DNA from: Eubacterium sp. AF16-48
GTDB lineage: Bacteria > Bacillota > Clostridia > Lachnospirales > Lachnospiraceae
Assembly (NCBI RefSeq): GCF_003479405.1
Contig: NZ_QUHB01000003.1
Coordinates: 37,954 to 101,953, forward strand
DNA length: 64,000 bases
Direction of reading: 5' to 3'
Shown here: one piece after another, positions 18,355 to 26,929 of the stretch
Layout of the letters: each line of letters starts with the position of its first letter
Position numbering within the stretch: position 1 is the first letter of the stretch
Position numbers and translations under genes: made by a program
The notes under the pieces: generated by a model
The model's input: only the letters and a program-made list of their open reading frames with translations
Database searches by the model: none
What the model was told of the DNA's origin: nothing

Positions 18355-19986
18355 ATGGGAAAATCACAGAAGAAATGGAAACTTAAAAAGATTTCCGTAT
18401 TTATGTCATTGGTGGCACTAATGACACTTATATGTGCAACGGTAGTTGTGGCAGGGGACGATGCAGATTACGTTCCGTCATTATATGCTACGGCTTGGGC
18501 ACTTTTGCCACCGGTGGTAGCTATTGCATTGGCATTAATTACAAAAGAAGTGTATAGTTCACTTTTTATAGGGATTTTAGTAGGGGCAATTTTGTATGGA
18601 ACAAATCCTGAAACGGTTGTTATGCATGCTTTTAAAGGTGGATTCGTAAGTGTGTTATCAGACGGTGACCATGTGGGAATTTTAATATTCCTTGTAATCC
18701 TTGGAACTATAGTTGCACTTATGAACAAAGCAGGTGGCTCGGCAGCTTTTGGTAAATGGGCAGGAGAGCATATTAAAACAAGAGTGGGAGCTCAGTTAGC
18801 AACAATTTTATTGGGAGTTTTGATTTTTATTGATGACTATTTTAACTGCCTTACAGTAGGAAGTGTTATGAGACCTGTTACGGATAAACATAATATTTCC
18901 CGTGCGAAGCTTGCGTACATAATTGATGCAACAGCTGCACCGGTGTGTATAATTGCACCAATTTCTTCATGGGCAGCAGCAGTTAGCGGATGCGTAGAGG
19001 GAGAAGATGGTCTTTCGTTATTTGTAAAAGCAATTCCTTATAACTATTATGCAATTCTTACAATTGTTATGATGGTTTCAATGGTTTTACTTAAAGTTGA
19101 ATTCGGACCAATGGCAAAGCATGAAAAAAATGCAAAAAATGGTGATTTATTTACAACAGGAAAGGAAATTGATTCATCAGAGGATTATGGTGCTGAGAAA
19201 AAAGGTAAGGTTAAAGACCTGTTAATTCCAATTATATGTCTTGTTGTATGTTGTGTTATTGGAATGATATATACAGGTGGATTCTTCAGTGGAGTAGGAT
19301 TTATTGAGGCATTTTCCAACAGTAGTGCGTCAGTAGGTTTGTCATTGGGAAGTTTCTTTGGATTGGTAATTACCATATTGTTATACGTAATTAGAAGGGT
19401 GTTACCGTTTAAGGAATGTATGGATTGCCTTGTTGAGGGATTTAGGGCAATGGTACCTGCTATTTTGATACTTATTATGGCATGGACACTTAAGGCTATG
19501 ACAGATTCCCTTGGAGCAAGTGACTTCGTGGCTAATTCCATGAAGTCAGTAGCAGGAGATTTCGTAAATTTCTTGCCGGCAATTATTTTCCTTGTTGCAT
19601 GTTTCCTTGCTTTTGCAACAGGAACATCCTGGGGAACCTTTAGCATATTAATACCTATTGTTGTGGCTGTTTTCCAGAAGGACAATTATGAACTCATGAT
19701 TTTAGCTATTTCAGCATGTATGGCAGGAGCTGTATGTGGTGACCACTGTTCACCAATTTCGGATACCACTATTATGGCATCAGCAGGGGCACAATGTGAA
19801 CATGTAAATCATGTATCTACACAGCTTCCATATGCAATAGTTGCAGCAGCAGTATCTTTCCTATCCTTTATTTTGGCAGGTTTTATTCAGAATCCATGGA
19901 TTGTACTTCCAATAGCAATAGCATTGATGGTAGGACTTATTGTGTTTATTAGGATTTTAAATAATTATCAGCAAAAAGCTGAATAG
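18355..19986 (+). CDS. NhaC-family Na+/H+ antiporter-type transporter
   Basis: The start at 18355 has AGGAGG five bases before it. An in-frame ATG at 18307 lacks one. The 543-residue product has a short basic N-terminus and 11-13 hydrophobic helices. Two blocks typical of the NhaC group are present: FIDDYFNCLTVGSVMRPVTD in the first half and GTSWGTFSILIPIVVAV plus DHCSPISDTTIMASAGAQC in the second. Family role: exchange of cytoplasmic Na+ (or an organic anion pair such as malate/lactate) for protons. The substrate cannot be settled from sequence. It is a single-gene unit between a promoter and a strong terminator. Confidence 0.85.
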   Translation: MGKSQKKWKLKKISVFMSLVALMTLICATVVVAGDDADYVPSLYATAWALLPPVVAIALALITKEVYSSLFIGILVGAILYGTNPETVVMHAFKGGFVSVLSDGDHVGILIFLVILGTIVALMNKAGGSAAFGKWAGEHIKTRVGAQLATILLGVLIFIDDYFNCLTVGSVMRPVTDKHNISRAKLAYIIDATAAPVCIIAPISSWAAAVSGCVEGEDGLSLFVKAIPYNYYAILTIVMMVSMVLLKVEFGPMAKHEKNAKNGDLFTTGKEIDSSEDYGAEKKGKVKDLLIPIICLVVCCVIGMIYTGGFFSGVGFIEAFSNSSASVGLSLGSFFGLVITILLYVIRRVLPFKECMDCLVEGFRAMVPAILILIMAWTLKAMTDSLGASDFVANSMKSVAGDFVNFLPAIIFLVACFLAFATGTSWGTFSILIPIVVAVFQKDNYELMILAISACMAGAVCGDHCSPISDTTIMASAGAQCEHVNHVSTQLPYAIVAAAVSFLSFILAGFIQNPWIVLPIAIALMVGLIVFIRILNNYQQKAE

Positions 19987-19990
19987 ATGT

Positions 19991-20020
19991 AAAAGGGGCT
20001 GCAATTCGCAGCCCCTTTTA
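19991..20020. terminator. Bidirectional intrinsic terminator
   Basis: AAAAGGGGCTGC-AATTC-GCAGCCCCTTTT is a perfect stem with A and T runs on both sides. It can end the antiporter transcript and the convergent ior operon. Confidence 0.9.
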
Positions 20021-20034
20021 TATTCAATAAATAT

Positions 20035-21279
20035 TTAGTTATTATATCTGTAATCAATAACACGTTTTGTTTTCTTTTCGCTTCTTGGAAGAGTTCCCGC
20101 AGGAACAACTGTGATTTTGGGAGTCACACCAATTCTGGATTTAAACAATTCTCTAATGGTAGCTCCGGTTTTTTCAAAATCAACACGTCCTTCCGCTTCA
20201 ACAGTTACAATCATGATATCTTTATTTTTAGAATCGTCATGAGCAATTGTAACATTATATTCAGATGAAACTCCATCAACATTTGAAAGTAAGTCTTCAA
20301 TCTGGCTAGGAAACATATTAACACCGTGAACCTTAAACATATCATCACTTCGACCTTTAATAATGTCAAGTCTTGGATATTTACTTCCGCAGGCACATGT
20401 TCCGGGAATAATCCTTGAAATATCATGGGTACGGAAACGAATAAGAGGAGCTCCTTCTTTAACCAAGGTTGTAATAACAATTTCTCCTTCTTCTCCATCA
20501 GGAACGGGCTTTCCGGTAACTGGGTCAATGATTTCTATGTAAACATAATCATCCCAGTAATGGATTCCACATTCGTTTTTACAGGTAATACCAATACCCG
20601 GTCCGTAAATTTCCGTAAGACCATAAATATCATATAGTTCAATACCAAGGCTTTCACGAATGGTTTCCCTCATTTTGTCACTCCAACGTTCAGAACCGAA
20701 TACACCTTTTTTTAAGTTGATTTTATCCTTAAGACCACGTCTGTTGATTTCTTCGGCTAAAAGAAGGGCATAAGATGAAGTGGCGGTAATAACAGTTGAC
20801 TGCAAATCTATCATCATTTGTAACTGCTTTTCAGTATTTCCCGGGCCCAAAGGAACAGCCATGGCACCAAGCTTTTCGCAACCTGCCTGAAAACCAATAC
20901 CTGCTGTCCAAAGTCCATATCCCGGAGTAATCTGAATACGGTCTTTTTTTGTGATACCGGCAGTTTCGTAGCATCTTGCAAACATTATTGCCCAATCATC
21001 CACATCTTTGGCTGTATAGGGAATAATAACCGGTTTTCCCGTAGTACCTGAAGAAGAATGGATTCTTACAACATCTTCATCAGGCACAGCCTGAATGCCT
21101 AAAGGATAAGCATTTCTTAAGTCATCCTTACTTGAAAAAGGAAGTTTCTCAAAGTCTTCCTGAGAAGTAACACCGTCAATTCCCTTTTTCCGATAAATAT
21201 TTCCATAATAACTGTCTGTATTTAAAAGACGTTTAATTTGAGCATCAACCTGCTCCAATTGAATATTAGTTAATTCCAT
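20035..21279 (-). CDS. PaaK-like aryl-acetate-CoA ligase
   Basis: I use the ATG at 21279, with GGAG eight bases before it. The TTG at 21291 is in frame but has no ribosome site. The 414-residue product is an adenylate-forming enzyme of the phenylacetate-CoA ligase family: the P-loop-like SSSGTTGKPVIIPY motif, YGLTEIYGPG, the RFRTHDISRI core motif, and the small C-terminal lid from about residue 325 with GRSDDMFKVHGVNMFP. It joins aryl acetates to CoA with ATP cleavage or, run in reverse, conserves energy from aryl-acetyl-CoA. It overlaps iorB by 14 bp and is last in the operon, as seen in aromatic amino acid fermenters. Confidence 0.85.
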   Translation of the reverse strand: MELTNIQLEQVDAQIKRLLNTDSYYGNIYRKKGIDGVTSQEDFEKLPFSSKDDLRNAYPLGIQAVPDEDVVRIHSSSGTTGKPVIIPYTAKDVDDWAIMFARCYETAGITKKDRIQITPGYGLWTAGIGFQAGCEKLGAMAVPLGPGNTEKQLQMMIDLQSTVITATSSYALLLAEEINRRGLKDKINLKKGVFGSERWSDKMRETIRESLGIELYDIYGLTEIYGPGIGITCKNECGIHYWDDYVYIEIIDPVTGKPVPDGEEGEIVITTLVKEGAPLIRFRTHDISRIIPGTCACGSKYPRLDIIKGRSDDMFKVHGVNMFPSQIEDLLSNVDGVSSEYNVTIAHDDSKNKDIMIVTVEAEGRVDFEKTGATIRELFKSRIGVTPKITVVPAGTLPRSEKKTKRVIDYRYNN

Positions 21280-21862
21280 ATTTTTCTCCAATCTTTATGC
21301 CGGCAAGAAAAGCCGCTTTATTTGTTTCTACAAAACGTTCCGGTACCCTGTGTTCAATCTCATACATAATAGTATCAGCATTAAGCCCCGTGGCATTAGT
21401 TCCCACTGCAACCCCTAAGATAGCTACATTGAAAAACTTTGAGCTGCCAAACGGTTTACATAATTCATCAGCGTCAACCACAACGCATTTACATTTTTTA
21501 TTTAAATATTCTATCATTTCCACACCGTCGTAAGTTGAATCATTTAATGACTCTGTAGTAGGTTTAACGGGAACGCTATTTACAATAACAATTCCGTCCT
21601 GCTTTAAGTAACAAAGATTTCTAACGGCTTCTGAAGGCTCGAAAGCTAAAATAATATCTGCCTTTCCTAAAGGAATAAGAGGCGAAAATGCTCTGTTACC
21701 GATTCTGATATGACTTGTAACTGAACCACCACGCTGAGCCATACCAATGGTTTCGGCAGAGTGGGCGGTGTTTCCCAAATGCATTGCAGCTGAGGCAATA
21801 AGCTTTGAGGCAAGAACAGTTCCCTGACCGCCTACACCACATAATAAAATATCTTTATTCAT
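21266..21862 (-). CDS. iorB: Indolepyruvate:ferredoxin oxidoreductase, beta subunit
   Basis: Protein of 198 residues with the gamma-type 2-oxoacid oxidoreductase fold, opening NKDILLCGVGGQGTVLASKL. The block MAQRGGSVTSHIRIG is diagnostic of IorB. It partners the alpha subunit encoded immediately upstream (8-bp overlap, ribosome site GGAGGTGA). The complex decarboxylates aryl pyruvates from Trp, Phe and Tyr to aryl-acetyl-CoA and reduces ferredoxin. Confidence 0.9.
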   Translation of the reverse strand: MNKDILLCGVGGQGTVLASKLIASAAMHLGNTAHSAETIGMAQRGGSVTSHIRIGNRAFSPLIPLGKADIILAFEPSEAVRNLCYLKQDGIVIVNSVPVKPTTESLNDSTYDGVEMIEYLNKKCKCVVVDADELCKPFGSSKFFNVAILGVAVGTNATGLNADTIMYEIEHRVPERFVETNKAAFLAGIKIGEKYGIN

Positions 21863-23651
21863 CTAAATCACCTCCAATAGCATTTACCGGGCATACCTGA
21901 CTACATAAGCCACAACCGGTACAAAGGTCTTCGTTAATGGTAACCTTTCCCTTTACCGTACTTATTGCAGGACAACCGATTTCCCGAATACATTTCTTAC
22001 ACTGAATACATTTATCGGATATACAAAGCTTCTTTTCAGGCTTAAACAGTGCAATGCATGGTGATTTAAAAATAATGGCTTTTACACCCGGAAGAGAGGC
22101 ACAGTCCTTAATAACCTCAACTGATTTATTTAAATCAAGAGGATTAACCGTAACAATCTTCTTAACTCCCATGCCTTCTAATATATGTTCAATACTTATT
22201 TTATCAACAATATCACCCATCATGTTTTTTCCGGTTCCGGGGTGAGGCTGATGTCCTGTCATGGCTGTGGTTGAATTGTCAAGAACGCAAAGAATCATGT
22301 CAGCTTCATTGTATACAGCATTAACAATACCAGTCATGCCGGAGGCAAAAAACGTGGAATCTCCAACAAAGGCAAAACAGGTACCTTCCTTATCTACCCA
22401 GTGAAAACCCTGAGCCATTGTAATTCCTGCACCCATACAAAGACAGGTGTCTACCATGTCAAGAGGCATTGCATTTCCTAAGGTATAACATCCTATATCA
22501 CCACAAAAATAAGCATTCTTACCTTCCATTGCCTTTTTCACTGCATAAAATGAGGCACGGTGGGGGCATCCTGCACATAAAACAGGAGGACGGACAGGTA
22601 AATCAGGCATATCACCTAAATAAATTCCTGCTTCCTGTGAAGGAATTTTAAGAAAATCACTTAAAACCTTAGCCACATAATCTGCTGAATTTTCTCCACT
22701 GGTTTTAACATAACCACTTTCCTTACCATATACCTTTATATTAAGCCTGTGCTTACCAATTAATTTAGTCACCTCAGCTTCAATGAAAGGACTAAGCTCT
22801 TCAAGGCATATAACCTCATCTACTCCTTCAAGGCATGATAAAACAAACTTTTCAGGAAATGGATAAGGAGTGGAAATTTTACAAAGCTTAACTTCAGGAT
22901 AATCCTGTAGATATTCTTTAGCATAAGCATAACTTATACCACCTGTAAAAACAGCCTTCTTTCCACTGCCTGTAACAATATTTTTAGAATATGTAGAAAA
23001 ATCGTCACCAATAAGAGGATTTCTTTTTTCAATCATGGCGTGATTCATAAATGAAAGCTTTGGAAAAATAACCCAACGTTTTGAATCTTTTACAAAGCCA
23101 TCATACAATTTAGGCGTTGTTGTTTCAGGAATGTCTATAGACGCATATGCGTGACATACACGGGTAGTAGGGCGGAAAAGTACAGGTGTTTTATACTTTT
23201 CGGAATAGTCAAAGGCATCCTGAATCATTGAAAATGCTTCTTCCGGTGAGGAAGGATCAAAAACAGGAATGCGGCAAAATGATGCAAACATTCTTGTGTC
23301 CTGTTCTGTCTGGGAAGAAATTGGGCCGGGATCATCAGCAGAAACTATAACCATACCACCTTTTACACCAACATATGCAAGAGACATAAGGGGGTCAGAG
23401 GCAACATTTAGTCCCACCTGCTTCATGGTAACTAAAGTACGGGCTCCGGCATAGGAAGCAGAAGCCGCCAGTTCTAAGGCTGCCTTTTCATTGACAGACC
23501 ATTCTACGTGTACATCTCCCTGCTTATATTTACTTACTGTTTCAAGTATTTCAGATGACGGTGTGCCGGGGTAGCCTGACACAAGATTTATTCCTGCGGC
23601 AAGTGCCCCAAGGGCAATGGCACCGTTACCCATTAAGTAATCTTTTTTCAT
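21855..23651 (-). CDS. iorA: Indolepyruvate:ferredoxin oxidoreductase, alpha subunit
   Basis: Protein of 598 residues, the usual length for IorA. The N-terminal pyrimidine-binding domain starts MGNGAIALGALAAGINLVSG and includes a GYPGTPSSEI block. The central pyrophosphate-binding half has CAGCPHRASF, GDIGCYTLG and the thiamine diphosphate motif GDSTFFASGMTGIVNA. The C-terminus carries two 4Fe-4S ferredoxin motifs (CIQCKKCIREIGCP and CTGCGLCSQVCP). Ribosome site AAAAGGAG. It heads the iorA-iorB-ligase operon. The enzyme is oxygen-sensitive, which fits an anaerobe. Confidence 0.93.
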   Translation of the reverse strand: MKKDYLMGNGAIALGALAAGINLVSGYPGTPSSEILETVSKYKQGDVHVEWSVNEKAALELAASASYAGARTLVTMKQVGLNVASDPLMSLAYVGVKGGMVIVSADDPGPISSQTEQDTRMFASFCRIPVFDPSSPEEAFSMIQDAFDYSEKYKTPVLFRPTTRVCHAYASIDIPETTTPKLYDGFVKDSKRWVIFPKLSFMNHAMIEKRNPLIGDDFSTYSKNIVTGSGKKAVFTGGISYAYAKEYLQDYPEVKLCKISTPYPFPEKFVLSCLEGVDEVICLEELSPFIEAEVTKLIGKHRLNIKVYGKESGYVKTSGENSADYVAKVLSDFLKIPSQEAGIYLGDMPDLPVRPPVLCAGCPHRASFYAVKKAMEGKNAYFCGDIGCYTLGNAMPLDMVDTCLCMGAGITMAQGFHWVDKEGTCFAFVGDSTFFASGMTGIVNAVYNEADMILCVLDNSTTAMTGHQPHPGTGKNMMGDIVDKISIEHILEGMGVKKIVTVNPLDLNKSVEVIKDCASLPGVKAIIFKSPCIALFKPEKKLCISDKCIQCKKCIREIGCPAISTVKGKVTINEDLCTGCGLCSQVCPVNAIGGDLDE

Positions 23652-23720
23652 AGAAAATCTCCTTTTGACTGCAAAAATAAAGGCATTACAGTCTTATATG
23701 TAAAAATATAACTAGTTAAG

Positions 23721-23749
23721 ATTATAAATCAATGAGACATTTGACGCAA
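23721..23749 (-). promoter_or_regulatory. Predicted promoter of the ior operon
   Basis: On the minus strand TTGCGT (23744-23749), 17 bp, then TATAAT (23721-23726), about 70 bp before the iorA start. Confidence 0.6.
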
Positions 23750-23839
23750 TAACATTGTGGTATTTGCAACGGATAAAATTTATGATGACTTTTTTGCCAA
23801 TAGACAGTATAATTAAAGAGGTTTATTATGCAAATTTAC

Positions 23840-23868
23840 TTGTTATCATAGTGTAAATATGGTATAAG
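23840..23868 (+). promoter_or_regulatory. Predicted promoter of the glycan cluster
   Basis: TTGTTA (23840-23845), 17 bp, TATAAG (23863-23868) with a TG extension. The first GT2 gene starts 42 bp later. Confidence 0.45.
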
Positions 23869-23910
23869 AGATAGGAAAAGAATTATTCGTATTAAATATA
23901 GGAAAGAAAA

Positions 23911-24708
23911 ATGGCAGAAAATAAAAAAATGACAATGATTTCGGTTATTATGCCAGCATACAATGAAGAGAAATATATTGAAAAGGCTCTAGACTCCGTT
24001 TGCACACAGGAGGGGGATTTTTCAATTGAAATATTAGTTATAGATGATAATTCTACCGATGCCACAAAAAATATAGTTTTAGATATGGCATGCAGGATTT
24101 CCACTAGAGAAAACAATCTTAATAACGGTGTTTCCGTAAGGTTGTTAACTAGCGGCAGGTCCATGGGTGTGGCTGAGGCAAGAAACCTTGGTATTAAAAA
24201 AGCAAAAGGTGAATACATTGCATTTTTAGATGCAGATGACTGGTGGAAGGAAGGCAAGTTAAAAAAGCAAATTGCTTTTATGAAAGAAAATAATTTATCT
24301 TTTACAGCCACCGGAAGAGAATTAATGAATGCTGATGGCAGTACAACAGGAAAGGTAATTCCTATCCCTGAAAAAATAACATATAAAATGATGCTTAGGA
24401 CAAATTATATACCGTGTTCGTCAGTTGTAATGAAAAAGGAACTGGCAGAGGAATTTTATATGTGTCACGATGAACTCCATGAAGATTACATTATGTGGAT
24501 GGAGATTTTAAGGAAATATAATCGTGTATATGGAATAGATGTTCCGTTTTTGTGTAGCAGATTAAGTGAAAATGGAAAGTCCCGAAACAAATTTAAGTCA
24601 GCAAAGATGCAGATAGGATGTTACAGATATTTAGGATACGGATTAATAAAGACCGCATTCTATTTTTGTGCGTATACCTACAATGGGTTTAAAAAGTATG
24701 GAAAATAA
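23911..24708 (+). CDS. GT2 family glycosyltransferase
   Basis: Protein of 265 residues with a GT-A fold. It opens with SVIMPAYNEEKYIEKALDSV, then IEILVIDDNSTDAT, the donor-site segment GVAEARNLGIKKAKGEY and the metal-binding DADD (in IAFLDADDWW). The EDYIMWMEIL segment supplies the usual acidic base region. It has no transmembrane segment until a weakly hydrophobic tail. It is the first gene of a same-strand glycan cluster. Donor and acceptor sugars cannot be assigned. Confidence 0.85.
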   Translation: MAENKKMTMISVIMPAYNEEKYIEKALDSVCTQEGDFSIEILVIDDNSTDATKNIVLDMACRISTRENNLNNGVSVRLLTSGRSMGVAEARNLGIKKAKGEYIAFLDADDWWKEGKLKKQIAFMKENNLSFTATGRELMNADGSTTGKVIPIPEKITYKMMLRTNYIPCSSVVMKKELAEEFYMCHDELHEDYIMWMEILRKYNRVYGIDVPFLCSRLSENGKSRNKFKSAKMQIGCYRYLGYGLIKTAFYFCAYTYNGFKKYGK

Positions 24709-24729
24709 TTAAAGGGAAGGATTAAGTAA

Positions 24730-25872
24730 ATGATAAAAATTTCTGTAATAATTCCAATATACAATATGGAAGAATATCTTCCCCAGTGTTTAGACAGTAT
24801 AGTGTCTCAAACTTTAAGGGAAATAGAAATATTGTGTATTGATGACGGCTCTACAGATGGCTCAGAGGAAGTTTTAAAGCTATATTGTAACAGAGATTCC
24901 AGAATCAGAGTTATAAAACAGAATAATCAGGGGGTTTCTTGTGCCAGAAATCTGGGAATAGAAGAAGCATCCGGAAAATATGTTATTTTCATGGATCCTG
25001 ATGACTGGTATCCTGATAAGGAAATATTGGAAACGCTTTATGTGGGAGCTGAGAAAAATAATGTCAGCATTGCAGGTGGAAGTTTTATGGACTATCACGA
25101 TGGAATTTATAATGAAAAATTCCCTGACAGATATTTTGGCTATCATTTTGAAAAAGACGGTGTTATTGAATATACTGATTATCAGTTTGATTTCGGATAT
25201 CAGAGATTTATATTTGAAAAAAGTCTTTTGACGGAAAATCATATTAGCTTTAAAAAATATGTGAGATATCAGGATCCACCGTTTTTTGTGGAGGCAATGA
25301 TAGCGGCAAGGCGTTTTTACGGAGTAGATAAGCCGGCATATTGTTACAGATATGGTCATACTGAAATAAAATGGAACAGACAAAAGGTTTGTGATTTATT
25401 AAAGGGAATAAGTGATAATCTTCAGATATCATCGAAATATGGATTGAAAAAGCTTCATAACCTGACAATACGAAGATTAAATGATGAGTACAGACAGTTG
25501 TTAGGAGACAGTATTTTCTTTGAGGAATATGCCTGTGATGTTTTTGAAGAGATGCTTAAAACCATGAATTATATAGATGTTAATATGTTAGATGAAAATA
25601 ATAGGGACATATATAAGGTATATAATCCTATTATTATGCAAATAAAAGAAGACATAAAAAATCATGTTAACTGGATTGATAATTTAAAAGGTGAAATTGA
25701 AGACCTGAAAAATCAGATAAAAGACAGGGATGAACAGTTAAGAGTAAAGGAAGAAGAAAAGAGAGAGCTTGAAGGCAGAGTGCAGGAAGTGTATGATTCT
25801 TTTTCTTATAAAGTGGGACATGCCATAACGGTTTTGCCAAGATTACTTGCAAGAATTGTGAAGGGAAGATAA
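24730..25872 (+). CDS. GT2 family glycosyltransferase with C-terminal coiled coil
   Basis: Protein of 380 residues. The GT-A domain covers about residues 1-230 (SVIIPIYNMEEYLPQCLDSI, EILCIDDGSTDGSEE, NQGVSCARNLGIEEASGKY, FMDPDDWY). The C-terminal third is helical and charged, with a coiled coil around 310-355. It ends in a short amphipathic stretch (KVGHAITVLPRLLARIVKGR) that may hold the enzyme at the membrane. The stop is one base from the next gene, so the pair is co-translated. Confidence 0.85.
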   Translation: MIKISVIIPIYNMEEYLPQCLDSIVSQTLREIEILCIDDGSTDGSEEVLKLYCNRDSRIRVIKQNNQGVSCARNLGIEEASGKYVIFMDPDDWYPDKEILETLYVGAEKNNVSIAGGSFMDYHDGIYNEKFPDRYFGYHFEKDGVIEYTDYQFDFGYQRFIFEKSLLTENHISFKKYVRYQDPPFFVEAMIAARRFYGVDKPAYCYRYGHTEIKWNRQKVCDLLKGISDNLQISSKYGLKKLHNLTIRRLNDEYRQLLGDSIFFEEYACDVFEEMLKTMNYIDVNMLDENNRDIYKVYNPIIMQIKEDIKNHVNWIDNLKGEIEDLKNQIKDRDEQLRVKEEEKRELEGRVQEVYDSFSYKVGHAITVLPRLLARIVKGR

Positions 25873-25873
25873 A

Positions 25874-26872
25874 ATGTCAAAGATATTGTCAGTAACAATT
25901 CCAACATACAATGTGGAAAGATATTTAAAACAGTGTCTGGATTCTTTTATAATACCGGAAATAATAGATGATATGGAGATTTTAATAGTAAACGATGGTT
26001 CTACAGATTCATCTCCTATCATTGCTAAGGAATATACAGAGAAATATCCGGATACTTTTAAATTAATAAATAAGGAAAATGGTGGCCACGGTTCAACCAT
26101 AAATACAGGAATAGCAAATGCCACGGGAAAATATTTTAAAGTGGTAGACAGTGATGACTGGGTGGATACAAAATCTATGATTAACCTTATAGCAACACTT
26201 AAAAAAGATGATTGCGATTTGGTTTACTCCAATTATTACTGGGTAGACAATGACACAGGAAAGAAGACAGTGGAATTTCAAAAGCCTTTTGATGGTGTGG
26301 TTTACAACAGGGAATATAATTTTGAAAAGCTGCCCCATGAAATTTTCCTCAAAATGCACGGATATACTGTTAAGACGGATATTCTCAGACAAATAAGGAA
26401 AATCGATGAAAACTGCTTTTATGTTGATATGGAATTTGTTGTTTATCCAATACCATATATAAACACGGTAAAGTTTATTCCGGATTTTGTATATCAGTAC
26501 AGAATAGGGTTGCCAAACCAAAGCATGAATGTGGAAAAAATGAAACGCAATTCCACTAATTTTGACAGGGTGCTTAAGGCATTACTTAAGTTCTACGATG
26601 AAAATGTAGAACTAAACATTGCAGATTCAAAGAAAAAATACATTGAAAATGTAATTGCAAGATTAGTGGCCAGCAGAATGAAAATATATTTAAGTTTTCC
26701 ATTTTCAAAAAAGGTTTCTAAGGATATGAAAGTTATTGATGAAAAAATAAAGAACAATTATCCTGCAATCTATCAGTCAAATATTAATTCGGCTGTAAGG
26801 ATACTTAGAAAAACAGGATACAAGGCATATCCGCTGGCAAGATTTTGTTATTATATTAAACAAAAAAGTTAG
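25874..26872 (+). CDS. GT2 family glycosyltransferase
   Basis: Protein of 332 residues. Motifs are LSVTIPTYNVERYLKQCLDS, MEILIVNDGSTDSS, NGGHGSTINTGIANATGKYF and the metal site VDSDDWV. After the catalytic domain a basic helical tail follows, without clear transmembrane segments. Third GT2 gene in the cluster, its start directly behind the previous stop with GGGAAG as the ribosome site. Confidence 0.85.
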   Translation: MSKILSVTIPTYNVERYLKQCLDSFIIPEIIDDMEILIVNDGSTDSSPIIAKEYTEKYPDTFKLINKENGGHGSTINTGIANATGKYFKVVDSDDWVDTKSMINLIATLKKDDCDLVYSNYYWVDNDTGKKTVEFQKPFDGVVYNREYNFEKLPHEIFLKMHGYTVKTDILRQIRKIDENCFYVDMEFVVYPIPYINTVKFIPDFVYQYRIGLPNQSMNVEKMKRNSTNFDRVLKALLKFYDENVELNIADSKKKYIENVIARLVASRMKIYLSFPFSKKVSKDMKVIDEKIKNNYPAIYQSNINSAVRILRKTGYKAYPLARFCYYIKQKS

Positions 26873-26929
26873 TAAAGGTTAATAACATAACCTATAAAAA
26901 TATAGAAAGTGAATAAGAGAGAAGAAAAG

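Noticed and set aside
19185..19685. Long minus-strand open frame inside the antiporter gene
   Set aside because: It is antisense to clear NhaC-family motifs and has no ribosome site or recognisable protein features.
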